Assembly (NCBI RefSeq): GCF_000428985.1
Contig: NZ_AUAZ01000016.1
Span: 1-64,000 of the forward strand
DNA length: 64,000 nt
Direction: 5' to 3'
From: Marinobacterium litorale DSM 23545
GTDB taxonomy: Bacteria; Pseudomonadota; Gammaproteobacteria; Pseudomonadales; Balneatricaceae
In this document: piece by piece, positions 38,300-47,578 of the stretch
Layout: every line of letters starts with the position of its first letter
How positions within the stretch are numbered: position 1 is the stretch's first letter
Notes under the pieces: model-generated
Told to the model about the DNA's origin: nothing
The model's input: only the letters and a program-made list of their open reading frames with translations
Database searches by the model: none
Made by a program: the position numbers and the translations under genes

Positions 38300-40431
38300 C
38301 GCCCGTTCGTCACCTGTCCGTCATCACCCGACTGTCACTGCTCCTGACCCTGCTGGCCGCTGCGATCATGCTGATCTTGATGATGGCACTTGATGACTCG
38401 CTTAAGCGCTTCCAGCGCGAATCGTCCACCACCAATGAGGCTTACCTGAGCCGTGTTATTCAAGACCACCTGGAGCGGGACTCCCGTCTGCTGATGCAGG
38501 CGCTGGGAGACGGTCTCAATGTAGAGATCTACAACCGGGACCTCAGTGCGATTCAGGAAGCGTTTGAACGGCTGAATGAGACCCGTAATCTGGAGTATTT
38601 CTTTATCTACGACCTGGATGGCCGGGTAGTCCATGATGGCAAGCCATCGGTACCTGGCTACGGCAATGCGGTCGAAAAATATCTACCCACCTCTCCCCTG
38701 GCGCCGGACACCCTGTGGGATGGTGACACACTGCATCTTCGCACCCAAATCCGGATGGCCGATCAGACACTGGCGACCATGGCCACCGGTTTCGATTTCA
38801 GCACCGCCATCAAAGCGGCCCGCGATCAGACAGAGCTTCTGGAAAATGATGAAAACACGCTGTTCCACGAAATGCGGCAGGCATTCCTGATTACCTTCAT
38901 CATATTGCTGCCCATTTGCATGTTCTGCGCCCGCTGGCTGACCCGCCGTTACCTCTCACCGCTGAAAGTATTGACGGAGCGCAGCACACGTTACGCACAG
39001 GGTGATCGGGATATTAACTTTGAGCTGGGTGGCCATGATGAGTTTGCAAGGCTGGGTTCGGCTCTGGAGCGAATGCGCCAGAACCTGGAAGAGAGTCATG
39101 ACCAGGTCCAGCAGATGGCCTTTGAAGACGCGCTGACCCAGCTACCCAACCGCCACTGGTTCCAGAAGAAACTACACGACATCATGCACCGTAGCGCCGG
39201 GCTGAGCAGTCGATTCGCGGTGCTGTTCGTCGATCTGGACCACTTCAAGGAGGTTAACGATACGGCCGGCCACGAACGGGGCGATCAACTGTTGCGGGAG
39301 GTGGGCCGCCGCCTGACCAATGCTCTCAAGAGCTGCCACCAGCATAAGCGTACACCCGCCCCGGAACTGGCGCGTCTGGGGGGGGATGAGTTCGTGGTAT
39401 TAATACCCGTGATCGACAGCTCCGAGGATGCCGCAGAGGTCGCACGGACCCTGGCCACCTCACTGGCGCTGCCGTTCCTGCTCACCGGTCAGTACTTCTC
39501 CATCTCCTGCAGCATCGGCATCACGATCTTCCCCGATGATGGCGTCAGCAGCAGCGAGATTCTTAAACATGCCGATGTGGCCATGTACGCGGCCAAACAG
39601 CATGGACGAAACCAGTACGCCTTCTTCCAGCCGCAGATGACCGAAGAGATTCGCGAACGCCTGCAGATTCAGCAGGGGATTCGGGAAGCGATTGGCAAAG
39701 ACTACCTCTACCTGGACTATCAGCCCATATTCAGCATGAGAACCGGCCATATTGTTGGCGCCGAGACTCTGCTGCGCTGGCAACACCCGGAACATGGTTT
39801 AATTTCACCAGGCCGCTTCATTCCGATCATCGAGGAGTCAGACCTGATCGAGGATGTCACCCGCTGGGTGGCCGAACATGCCACGGCAGACCTGACAGAT
39901 ATTCTGGAGCAGCAGCCCGATTTCGGTCTTTCGATCAATATCTCCGGGGCGGCACTGCATCAACCCGAGCTGTGTCAGCACATCTGTGACCTGAAGGAAA
40001 AACACGCCCTGCCTGATGACAGGCTGTGCATCGAGATCACCGAGACCAGCATGATCAGCCACCTGGAAAGCTGCGAACAGGCCTTGAGACGCTGGAAAGC
40101 CGCGGGCATCGAGATCTGGATTGATGATTTCGGTACCGGCTATTCCTCGCTGGCTTACATCAACAACCTCTCCATTGATGGTCTGAAGATCGACCGTTCC
40201 TTCGTCAACAATCTACTGCAAGGACACTCCCAGCCTCTGATCGAAGCCATGATCGCCCTGGCCCGTTCCCTCTCACTGGAAACCGTGGCCGAGGGTATCG
40301 AGACACCGGAACAACACCAGCGCCTGATGGAAATGGGCGTCGATTACGGCCAGGGATTCGGTCTCGCCCGACCCATGCGAAAGGCACAATTGCTTAAACT
40401 CATCTCCGAACAACAGCCGCTGAATACATGA
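38296..40431 (+). CDS. Membrane-bound GGDEF-EAL protein coupled to a PhnD-like binding protein
   Basis: A 711-residue cyclic-di-GMP enzyme. Membrane segments at about 12-32 and 198-216 enclose a periplasmic sensor of some 165 residues; a HAMP linker follows. The GGDEF domain (about 275-440) has an intact LGGDEF, and the EAL domain (about 455-700) has AETLLRW in place of EALLRW but keeps IDDFGTGYSS. It may therefore be a cyclase, a phosphodiesterase or switch between them. It is coupled by ATGA overlaps to the binding protein before it and the predicted outer-membrane protein after it. Confidence 0.9.
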   Translation: MTPVRHLSVITRLSLLLTLLAAAIMLILMMALDDSLKRFQRESSTTNEAYLSRVIQDHLERDSRLLMQALGDGLNVEIYNRDLSAIQEAFERLNETRNLEYFFIYDLDGRVVHDGKPSVPGYGNAVEKYLPTSPLAPDTLWDGDTLHLRTQIRMADQTLATMATGFDFSTAIKAARDQTELLENDENTLFHEMRQAFLITFIILLPICMFCARWLTRRYLSPLKVLTERSTRYAQGDRDINFELGGHDEFARLGSALERMRQNLEESHDQVQQMAFEDALTQLPNRHWFQKKLHDIMHRSAGLSSRFAVLFVDLDHFKEVNDTAGHERGDQLLREVGRRLTNALKSCHQHKRTPAPELARLGGDEFVVLIPVIDSSEDAAEVARTLATSLALPFLLTGQYFSISCSIGITIFPDDGVSSSEILKHADVAMYAAKQHGRNQYAFFQPQMTEEIRERLQIQQGIREAIGKDYLYLDYQPIFSMRTGHIVGAETLLRWQHPEHGLISPGRFIPIIEESDLIEDVTRWVAEHATADLTDILEQQPDFGLSINISGAALHQPELCQHICDLKEKHALPDDRLCIEITETSMISHLESCEQALRRWKAAGIEIWIDDFGTGYSSLAYINNLSIDGLKIDRSFVNNLLQGHSQPLIEAMIALARSLSLETVAEGIETPEQHQRLMEMGVDYGQGFGLARPMRKAQLLKLISEQQPLNT

Positions 40432-41330
40432 AACTGCTCCCTGCACTCCCCCTGCTCCTGATGACCTCGTCCGCCTGGGCGGGCGTTGAGCTCAAAACCG
40501 ACATCAAATACACCGACGGCACCAGTCACAGCGTGATCGACTTTGATGACGGCGAGTTCGACAAACGGGAATATGAGCGAAAGAGCCGCTGGGAAAGTGA
40601 GACGCTGCTGGACCTGGGACTGACCCCGGATGAAAACTGGCAGTGGAGCGCACGGCTGGGCTATAACCTGCGACGCACACTGGATCGTAAACGGAACTAC
40701 CGCGAAGACGACTCCCTGAAAAAGGATAAAACCCGAACCGAGTGGCGCCAGTATCCCTTTGTTGGGGTCGGACTGCGCCGGGACTGGGACAGTGCGCTGG
40801 GAGGCTATGGCTGGTCTTTACACCTGAGTCATGATCGCTATCTGGATGTGGCTTATAAGGCCACGGAACTGGCCGACGATGCCAAGCCTGTAGCGGGCCG
40901 GGGCGAGGGGTTTCAAACCAAAATCAGCCTTCAGGCCGAGTACGGGACACCGCTATACAGCCTCTACCTGCTTCCCCGTCTAAGCTTCAAGCATGAGCAG
41001 TTCAGCGCCTGGACCGACACGGCCCAGCAGGATAGCGAGAAAGCAGAACAGGAATTGCAGTACGAAGCGCAGCTCTGGATCAGCTGGATTACCCCGGTAC
41101 CGGGCTGGGAGCTGTCCACCGGACCCACCTGGCAGCTGGAACAGAAAGCCGACCGCCACCCGGGAGATCCCTGGGAGTGGGAGGATGAAGAGCAGTGGAT
41201 CGGAACGCTGCGGCTGGAGTACGAGTCTCCTGCACCGGGATTCGAGCTGGAGTTGCAGGCCGAGCACTGGCTGAACGGTGCTGACAGCAGGAATATGCGC
41301 TATGGGCTCGAGCTGAGCTACGAGTTCTAA
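40428..41330 (+). CDS. Predicted outer-membrane beta-barrel protein
   Basis: A 300-residue exported protein with a signal peptide (MKLLPALPLLLMTSSAWA). The mature part has alternating polar and hydrophobic residues, many Trp and Tyr, charged loops and a C-terminal Phe (ELSYEF), the usual outer-membrane barrel signature. I do not recognise the family; a small porin such as the KdgM group is possible. It shares a 4-bp overlap with the GGDEF-EAL gene, making a three-gene operon that spans outer membrane, periplasm and inner membrane. Confidence 0.72.
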   Translation: MKLLPALPLLLMTSSAWAGVELKTDIKYTDGTSHSVIDFDDGEFDKREYERKSRWESETLLDLGLTPDENWQWSARLGYNLRRTLDRKRNYREDDSLKKDKTRTEWRQYPFVGVGLRRDWDSALGGYGWSLHLSHDRYLDVAYKATELADDAKPVAGRGEGFQTKISLQAEYGTPLYSLYLLPRLSFKHEQFSAWTDTAQQDSEKAEQELQYEAQLWISWITPVPGWELSTGPTWQLEQKADRHPGDPWEWEDEEQWIGTLRLEYESPAPGFELELQAEHWLNGADSRNMRYGLELSYEF

Positions 41331-41336
41331 GGCCCG

Positions 41337-42098
41337 TCAGGACGCCATCAGGGCGGTCAACGCCAACCACAGCAGGCGTACCGCCAGCAGCGTGACCAGC
41401 GTCTTGAAAATCAGGCTGAAGCGATCGGCCGGTATCTTTTTGAGCAGATGAAGGCCGATCCAGGTCCCCAGCGCACCGCTGGCGATCATCACCAGTGACA
41501 GCCCCAGCCAGTCAATAAAGCTGAAGCCGATAAAGGTAAAAACGGCAGCCTTGAGCATATGCTGGATCGACAGACAGGTGGCGAAAGTCCCCACGGTGCG
41601 AAACCGGTCAAAACTGTTGCGATGGATGTACGCGCCCACCAGCGGCCCGGTGGCACCGACAAACACTGTTAGCACCGTCGTGATCGATCCCATCAGTATC
41701 AGCGATAACCGCGACAACTCGCGGCGTGAGGGTTTGGGGCCCCACACCAGCCAGAGAATAAAGAGACCAATGGAAAGCTGTATCGTCGCCAGCGGCAGCT
41801 GCACCACGATCATGGAGGCCAACAGCGCGCCGGGAACGGCGCCGGCGGCGAATAAACCGGCCATTCGCCAATCGATATGACGGCGCATCATCACGGCGCG
41901 GTTGGCATTGGAGCCCAGCTGAACCAGGCCATGAACCGGAATCAGGGCATTCAGTGGCACAACCTGCCCCATCACCGCGATTAGCAGAAGACCGCCACCG
42001 ATTCCCATGGCAGCGGTCATCATGGAGGTGAACCCCGCGGTCAAGACCAGCAGGATAGCTTGCGCCACCGAAAGATCCGGTGGCAGCAATGAGATCAT
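41337..42098 (-). CDS. TauE/SafE family sulfite exporter-like membrane protein
   Basis: A 253-residue protein with about eight hydrophobic segments and the family repeats: GFTSMMTAAMGIGGGLLLIA near the N-terminus and VFVGATGPLVGAYIHR in the second half. Members export organosulfur anions or other small anions; the substrate here is not clear. It overlaps the EAL-HDOD gene by 4 bp on the same strand, though a link between the two functions is not obvious. Confidence 0.85.
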   Translation of the reverse strand: MISLLPPDLSVAQAILLVLTAGFTSMMTAAMGIGGGLLLIAVMGQVVPLNALIPVHGLVQLGSNANRAVMMRRHIDWRMAGLFAAGAVPGALLASMIVVQLPLATIQLSIGLFILWLVWGPKPSRRELSRLSLILMGSITTVLTVFVGATGPLVGAYIHRNSFDRFRTVGTFATCLSIQHMLKAAVFTFIGFSFIDWLGLSLVMIASGALGTWIGLHLLKKIPADRFSLIFKTLVTLLAVRLLWLALTALMAS

Positions 42099-43342
42099 GC
42101 CGCCTGCAACGCCTGCATCACCTGGGTGGACCAGGCCACACTATGGCGATAAGCCATCTCATAGAAGTGGCGTTCAAGCAGGCGTTGGAGATGTTCAAAC
42201 TCGCCACGCTCGTAGTGCTCCACTTCCTGCAGGATCTGCCCCATGGAGCCCGTACGGCTCACCAGTGCATCCTTCATATCCTGACGCAGCGGGACCTGAT
42301 CCATCAGTTCTTTCATCTCGATATCCATCATCACATCAAGTTGAGAGAGCAGACCTACGATAAAGTGGTTGATCGGTTCTTCCCGCTCGGTCATCTCGGC
42401 CACGAGTTCACACATCCGGCCACGCTGAAGCATGTTGCGGGTCAGATCATCCGGCTTGTTACCATCGCTGTTGGCCATGAACAGCATCACCCAGCGGCGG
42501 ATCTGATCCATTCCCAGCAACGCGATAGCGTGGGACAGGGAGGTAATCTCCCGGCGTAGATTAAACGCGGCGGAGTTAACCACACGCAGGATCCGATAGG
42601 TCAGCTGCGGATCATTAAGCGCAATCTCTTCCACCGACTGTGCCGTGGCGTTGGGGCGTTGCAGTTCCGCCAGCAGCTGGATCAAAACCACCTTGTTGCC
42701 GGTGATTTTCTTACCTTTAACCGGTTCAGGCTTGCTGAGGAAGTAGCCCATATAGAGCTCGAAGCCCATCTCCAGACAGAGACGGAACTCCTCTTTGGTT
42801 TCTACCTTATCGGCCAGCAGTTCAAGCTGATAGGGACGCAGCTTTTGCAAAATGGCGGGCAGGTTATCCAGGCCCAACTTCTGAATATCAATCTTCAGCA
42901 CGTGGACCGTATTCATAAGCGGTGCAAAACGCTCATCGGTGGGATCATAATCCGCCAATGCGAGACGGTACCCCTGCGACGCCAGATCCTTGACCCGATC
43001 GACCAGGGCCGGGCTGAACTTGGAATGACCCAGTATCTCGATCACGAAGCTCTGACGCGGCAGGTCCGGCATATCATGATCAAGCAGGAAGCTATCGGTC
43101 ACTTTCAGAAAACAGGGCAGATTGTGCACCTCACCACCCTGGCTGACGCTGGAGTATGTGCCCTGCAAAACGCCCAGTGTCGCATCCTTATCGGCGAGCC
43201 CCTCAACGAAACTGCCTTTTGGGTCCCGGAACAAAAGCTCAAACGCCGCCACATCCTGACTCTTGGTATAGATTGGCTGGCGAGCCATCAGAACCTGAAT
43301 GTCCTCGGCGCCCCCGTCGATATCCTTGCCTGTTGTAGCCAC
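42095..43342 (-). CDS. EAL-HDOD signalling protein with degenerate EAL domain
   Basis: A 415-residue cytosolic protein of the YuxH type. Residues about 15-205 resemble an EAL domain but the motif reads FELLFRD and the catalytic DDFG-like loop is ADYDP, so phosphodiesterase activity is unlikely. Residues about 205-400 form an HDOD domain, a non-catalytic HD relative (LNDPQLTYRILRVVNSA, ALLGMDQIRRWVML). Such proteins act by binding partners. The start is a GTG with CAGAGG upstream. It follows the GGDEF-EAL gene by 124 bp. Confidence 0.88.
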   Translation of the reverse strand: MATTGKDIDGGAEDIQVLMARQPIYTKSQDVAAFELLFRDPKGSFVEGLADKDATLGVLQGTYSSVSQGGEVHNLPCFLKVTDSFLLDHDMPDLPRQSFVIEILGHSKFSPALVDRVKDLASQGYRLALADYDPTDERFAPLMNTVHVLKIDIQKLGLDNLPAILQKLRPYQLELLADKVETKEEFRLCLEMGFELYMGYFLSKPEPVKGKKITGNKVVLIQLLAELQRPNATAQSVEEIALNDPQLTYRILRVVNSAAFNLRREITSLSHAIALLGMDQIRRWVMLFMANSDGNKPDDLTRNMLQRGRMCELVAEMTEREEPINHFIVGLLSQLDVMMDIEMKELMDQVPLRQDMKDALVSRTGSMGQILQEVEHYERGEFEHLQRLLERHFYEMAYRHSVAWSTQVMQALQAA

Positions 43343-43466
43343 CTGTAAAACCTCTGATTGTTAATGCCCGCCGGGAGGACACAACCTCCCACTCACTGCC
43401 CGACTGTGGACACGACGCCCTAGTATACTCAACAGCGGCCTATTGTCTGCAACGGCAAACGCCTGT

Positions 43467-45794
43467 TCAACTCTGTGTATCACGCTGATGCTTCTGCAGC
43501 CACAGCTCAAACTCCGCCAGGCGCATCGGCTGACCGTAGAGAAAGCCCTGTAGCAGGTCACAACCGCTGTCAATCAGCGCCTGGGCCTGGGCTTCGGTTT
43601 CTACACCCTCGGCGGTGACCTTGAGACCACGCGCGTGGCAGAGAGAGATTATCGGCTCCAAAAGGGCGAAGTTTCCGGGAAGCATCAGCCGTTCGACGAA
43701 ACTGCGATCCAGTTTGATCTTGTCCACCGGGTATTCCAGCATCTGCATCATCGAGGTGTAGCCGGTACCAAAGTCGTCGATGGCGATCTGCAGACCCAGA
43801 TCGCGCAGGCGATGCAGCAACTGGTCGCGCTGACGGCTGGCGTCGACCCCGACGGTTTCGGTCATCTCCACTTCGATCATGTCGGCCGGTACCGACAACA
43901 ACTGGATCTGTTCACCGATATACCGATCCACATCGCCGCCGGTAAGCTCTGCCGACGACAGGTTGATCGATAGCTGCACCTGACGGCCGATCATGTTGCT
44001 CAGTGCGGCGAAGTCAGACAACGCCTGCGCGATCACCCACCGGTCCAGCTTACTGTAAAGACCGGTGCGCTCAGCAATGGGGATAAACTGATCAGGTCGC
44101 ACTGCGCCCAACACCGGCGAGTACCAGCGCAGCAGCGCTTCACACCCGGCAATCCGACCTCTTCCGTCCAGAATCGGCATATAGGTGAGGAAAAACTCTT
44201 CATCAAAATCGATCGCCTTGAGCTGATGTTCGATCTCCAGCGACCAACGCGCCTGACGGGCCAGCTCCTGAGAATAAAACGCGACCTGGTTCTTACCGCC
44301 GTTCTTGGCCTGGTACATGGCGGTATCCGCGTTGGAGATCAGCTGAGTGATGGTATGGCCATCCTGTGGATAACGCGCAATGCCCACACTGCAGGTCACC
44401 GGATAGCTGCCCATTTCAAACCGATAGCCCCCTTCAACCAGTCCCAACAGCGCCTGGGCCACACGCTCGCAGTGGTTCTCATCCTGATACCGATAGAGCA
44501 GTACCGCGAACTCATCACCGGCAAGACGCGCCAGAATCGCCTGGCCGGCTCTGGGTGAGCGCTCGGTCTCCTGCTTCACCAGCACACCGGCTCGCTGAGA
44601 GAATGATTTAAGCAGGGCATCACCCACACTGTGGCCGTACTTGTCATTGACGAACTTAAAGTGATCCAGATCGATATAGAGCAGTGCTACATGGTAGCCG
44701 TGGTCGCTCGCAGCCTTGAGTTCACGAACCGCCATTTCATAAAAATGGTTGCGGTTGGGCAGCTCGGTGAGTGTATCGCGCTCAGCCAACTCCCGTGATC
44801 GCCGATAGGCATCGGATAACTGGCCGTAGAGCTGTTGGAAGCGCTGCGCCAGCCGCCCGATCTCGTCTCGGCTCTGGATATCGATACGGTTGCGCTGTCC
44901 GTGCATCACATCGTTCAGCTGATGCTCCAGCTCCGCCACCGGCTCCGTAATAAAGCGCCGCATCAGTGAAGTCAGCAGTAGCGCACATAACCCGCTCAGC
45001 ACCAGAGCACCGATCGTCAGCCCCTGAGCCAGGGTCGTCAACTGCTTGGCAACAAACCGCTCATCCGGCTCCACGCGCAGGTAGAGGGAAGGCAATAACC
45101 GAACCTCGTGCTCCAGTAGCCGAGGCCTGGGCCCACTCTCTTCACTCCAGGTCACGCGTGCATCGTAGGCCTCCACCAGCTCGGCCAGCTGCTGATCAAA
45201 CGCATTCAGCTCCACGGCAATCTGCACCAAAACGCTGTTCTCACGCTGAGTGGCCAAGGGGGCGGCAAAGGTTCGTCGGTCGATCAACTTGTGATGAATC
45301 AGGAGTGAGTCACCGGTTTCCGTACGCTCAAGGCTTACACCGCTGAGCCCGCCACTCAGCCAGGCCTGCCGCGCCTGATCAAGCTCTACGTTGCTGATCT
45401 CGCTGAACGGGTTATCGGTACTGGCAAAGTAAAATTCGGGCACCGCCGCGGGCCCGAATACCGTAAACGACAGATAGTCAGAGCGTTGCCGTGTCAAATT
45501 ACCCAGAGCGGCTTCCAGCTTGCTGCCCAGGGCCTGCTGCCGGTAGCTGTTATCCTGCTCCAGCAGAAATTGGTGGAGTGCTTCAGATTCCGACAGGGCA
45601 AACAGATAACTGTCGGCAAAGGACGCGTACACCGAGAAGGTGGAGCGCAACTCGGTGAGTTTGTTGCTCAGCCGCGCCTGCTCCAGCCGTTCAACCGATG
45701 AACGTTCCGCATAGTAGACCGCCACGGCGACCAGCACATAACTGGCCAGCAGTACCGGAACGATAAGAAAGGCGGCGCGCTTACTGAGATTCAT
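43467..45794 (-). CDS. Membrane GGDEF-EAL protein, MbaA-like, coupled to a polyamine-type binding protein
   Basis: A 775-residue cyclic-di-GMP enzyme with membrane segments at about 8-28 and 255-277, a periplasmic domain of about 225 residues between them, HAMP (about 278-330), GGDEF with LAGDEF (active-type sequence) and EAL with CEALLRW and IDDFGTGYTS. The layout matches Vibrio cholerae MbaA, which reads the periplasmic polyamine-binding protein NspS. The gene starts inside the end of the PotD-like gene (14-bp overlap), so the two are certainly coupled. The identity as MbaA is inferred from architecture and the neighbour. Confidence 0.9.
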   Translation of the reverse strand: MNLSKRAAFLIVPVLLASYVLVAVAVYYAERSSVERLEQARLSNKLTELRSTFSVYASFADSYLFALSESEALHQFLLEQDNSYRQQALGSKLEAALGNLTRQRSDYLSFTVFGPAAVPEFYFASTDNPFSEISNVELDQARQAWLSGGLSGVSLERTETGDSLLIHHKLIDRRTFAAPLATQRENSVLVQIAVELNAFDQQLAELVEAYDARVTWSEESGPRPRLLEHEVRLLPSLYLRVEPDERFVAKQLTTLAQGLTIGALVLSGLCALLLTSLMRRFITEPVAELEHQLNDVMHGQRNRIDIQSRDEIGRLAQRFQQLYGQLSDAYRRSRELAERDTLTELPNRNHFYEMAVRELKAASDHGYHVALLYIDLDHFKFVNDKYGHSVGDALLKSFSQRAGVLVKQETERSPRAGQAILARLAGDEFAVLLYRYQDENHCERVAQALLGLVEGGYRFEMGSYPVTCSVGIARYPQDGHTITQLISNADTAMYQAKNGGKNQVAFYSQELARQARWSLEIEHQLKAIDFDEEFFLTYMPILDGRGRIAGCEALLRWYSPVLGAVRPDQFIPIAERTGLYSKLDRWVIAQALSDFAALSNMIGRQVQLSINLSSAELTGGDVDRYIGEQIQLLSVPADMIEVEMTETVGVDASRQRDQLLHRLRDLGLQIAIDDFGTGYTSMMQMLEYPVDKIKLDRSFVERLMLPGNFALLEPIISLCHARGLKVTAEGVETEAQAQALIDSGCDLLQGFLYGQPMRLAEFELWLQKHQRDTQS

Positions 45795-46833
45795 GCAACT
45801 TTCTTATGGCATGGGTCATACGCTGACGTAGCAACAGATTCTCATCGGAGATCGGCTCATACAGCTGGCGCTTTGCCATCACCGACTCCGGTGGGTAAAC
45901 GGTTTGATCTGCGCGCACCTCGGAGCCAAGCAACGCCCGCGCGGCACGGTTGGGTGTACCCACCCAAAGCGCTTCGGCGTTCAGCGCGGCAATTTCAGGA
46001 CGGTTCAGGAAATCGATAAACCGCTCTGCCCAACGGGCTTGAGGGGAATCCGTCACCACCGAGAGGCAATCGACCCACAGAATCGTGCCCTCATCAGGCA
46101 CCACATAGTGCCACTGCTCACTACCACTGATCGCGTTAAGCACTTCCTGGTCACCGCTGTAGACGGTTGCCATATAGAGCTCATCAGCCTGGGCTGAGGT
46201 TTGCAGGTAGGTAATGGCGTAGTCGTAGGTGAGCACCGCCGGGACCTGCTGGCGCAGAGCTTCAAAGGTCTGCTCAAGCTCGCCACGGTCGTCGGTATTG
46301 ATAGAGTGACCGTTCAACAACAGAGTGGGCGCGAGCATATCAGTGATATCGTCCATCATACCGATATGTCCATAAAGCGCCGCCGGGGGCTCCATTATAT
46401 CGGCCCAGCTGGTGGGCTTCGCTACCTTGTCTGCCCGGTAAGCAATCCCTAACGTCCCCCACATGTAAGGTACCGCGTACTGACTGCACTGGGCCTGGAA
46501 TTCGGGCTCCAGATGCTGCAGGTTGGGCGCCTGCTCACGCGTGGGTGCATGAATGAGGCCGCGCTCACCAAACAGACGGGACGCCACCTCATCGACAACG
46601 ACCAGATCAATGTCATGGCGCCCCACATCCACCAGAATCTGGTCTCGGCGCTCGTCGTTGTCGAAGTAGACCTGATCAATACGAATACCGGTTTCGACCT
46701 CCCAGCGCTCGATCACCGCCGGGTCCAGGTACTCCTCCCAGTTGAGCAGCGTTAACGTCTCGGCACCAGCAGCGGCTGTTATTCCCAGTAATCCCGCCAC
46801 TGCGGCTACCCAGCGTATCCTGTCCTTTTGCAT
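45781..46833 (-). CDS. PotD/NspS-like periplasmic polyamine-binding protein
   Basis: A 350-residue exported protein with signal peptide (VAAVAGLLGITAAAGAE) and the PotD-type start LTLLNWEEYLDPAVIERWE. Later segments VPYMWGTLGIAYR, VVPDEGTILWVDCLSV and AERFIDFLNRPEIA are family-typical and carry the acidic and aromatic residues that line polyamine sites. ATG 46833 follows an AGAGGG; a longer frame exists without signal. No potABC genes adjoin it. Its overlap with a GGDEF-EAL gene points to a sensing role as in NspS. Confidence 0.88.
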   Translation of the reverse strand: MQKDRIRWVAAVAGLLGITAAAGAETLTLLNWEEYLDPAVIERWEVETGIRIDQVYFDNDERRDQILVDVGRHDIDLVVVDEVASRLFGERGLIHAPTREQAPNLQHLEPEFQAQCSQYAVPYMWGTLGIAYRADKVAKPTSWADIMEPPAALYGHIGMMDDITDMLAPTLLLNGHSINTDDRGELEQTFEALRQQVPAVLTYDYAITYLQTSAQADELYMATVYSGDQEVLNAISGSEQWHYVVPDEGTILWVDCLSVVTDSPQARWAERFIDFLNRPEIAALNAEALWVGTPNRAARALLGSEVRADQTVYPPESVMAKRQLYEPISDENLLLRQRMTHAIRKLHESQ

Positions 46834-46934
46834 CAGTGCCCTCTGATCCAGGAGCGATTCCAGCCAGAAAAATCCGAGTATACCAATCCTCGGGGACAGT
46901 GAAAGCGCCCTGTTAAATCCGGGTTCACGCACTG

Positions 46935-46968
46935 CTGTCATAAAGTGATCACGTTGTTCTGATTTAAT
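46935..46968 (+). promoter_or_regulatory. Pho box and -10 of the second tat operon
   Basis: CTGTCAT, AAAG and TGATCAC (46935-46952) form one perfect and one partial PhoB half-site. TTTAAT (46963-46968) begins exactly 10 bp later, the same spacing as at pstS and phoB. The second tatA start lies 35 bp downstream. Confidence 0.72.
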
Positions 46969-47003
46969 CCGCAGCCGAATTCCTGTGAACTGAGGACAAC
47001 TCC

Positions 47004-47249
47004 ATGCTTGGCAATATCAGTATCTGGCAGCTGGTCATCGTACTGGCGATCGTTATTCTGCTTTTTGGTACCAAAAAGCTGCGTACCCTGGGCGGTGATC
47101 TTGGCGGCGCCCTCAGAAGCTTCAAGAAAGCGGTCAGTGACAGTGATGCAGCTCTGTCCGACAACGGCAAGCTGGAAAACGCTCAGGATGCCCGGTTCGA
47201 TAGCACCGATACCCGGTCCCAGGCAGCCGATCCCGTAACTCACAAGTAA
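47004..47249 (+). CDS. tatA: Sec-independent protein translocase TatA (copy 2)
   Basis: An 81-residue TatA with helix [18 protein letters not shown], the FGTKKLR hinge and amphipathic helix [16 protein letters not shown]. The first 45 residues are nearly those of the copy at 1749, while the tail is shorter and less lysine-rich. GAGGA lies 10 bp before the ATG. It is the first gene of a second tat operon behind a predicted Pho box, 12 bp ahead of tatB2, and divergent from the polyamine-binding-protein gene. Confidence 0.95.
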   Translation: MLGNISIWQLVIVLAIVILLFGTKKLRTLGGDLGGALRSFKKAVSDSDAALSDNGKLENAQDARFDSTDTRSQAADPVTHK

Positions 47250-47260
47250 GCGACTGGCGC

Positions 47261-47578
47261 ATGGTGGATATCGGATTTTCCGAACTGCTGATTATCGCAG
47301 TTGTGGCGCTTCTGGTCCTTGGCCCGGACCGTTTACCCATTGCCGCGAAGACCTGCGGTCTCTGGTTGGGCCGCATCCGTCGTACCGTCGGCTCCATCCA
47401 ATCGGAGATCAGGGAGGAGCTGAAGGTTGAGGAGCTCAAGCAGGCCGCGGCTCGCAAACGGGAAACCCTGGAGCAGGAGCTGGGGCCGGTAAAGCGGAGT
47501 TTCGGTTCAAACCGGTCGGATGACGTTTCGGCTGACACAACGCGCAGCGGCGCGCCCGACAGTAAAGAGATGACATGA
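47261..47578 (+). CDS. tatB: Sec-independent protein translocase TatB (copy 2)
   Basis: A 105-residue TatB starting [20 protein letters not shown] with Glu at position 8 and the GPDRLP hinge, followed by an amphipathic and charged helix ([22 protein letters not shown]) closely resembling the first copy. The C-terminal tail is shorter than in copy 1. It overlaps tatC2 by 4 bp. TatB and TatC determine substrate recognition, so this copy may have its own specificity. Confidence 0.95.
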   Translation: MVDIGFSELLIIAVVALLVLGPDRLPIAAKTCGLWLGRIRRTVGSIQSEIREELKVEELKQAAARKRETLEQELGPVKRSFGSNRSDDVSADTTRSGAPDSKEMT

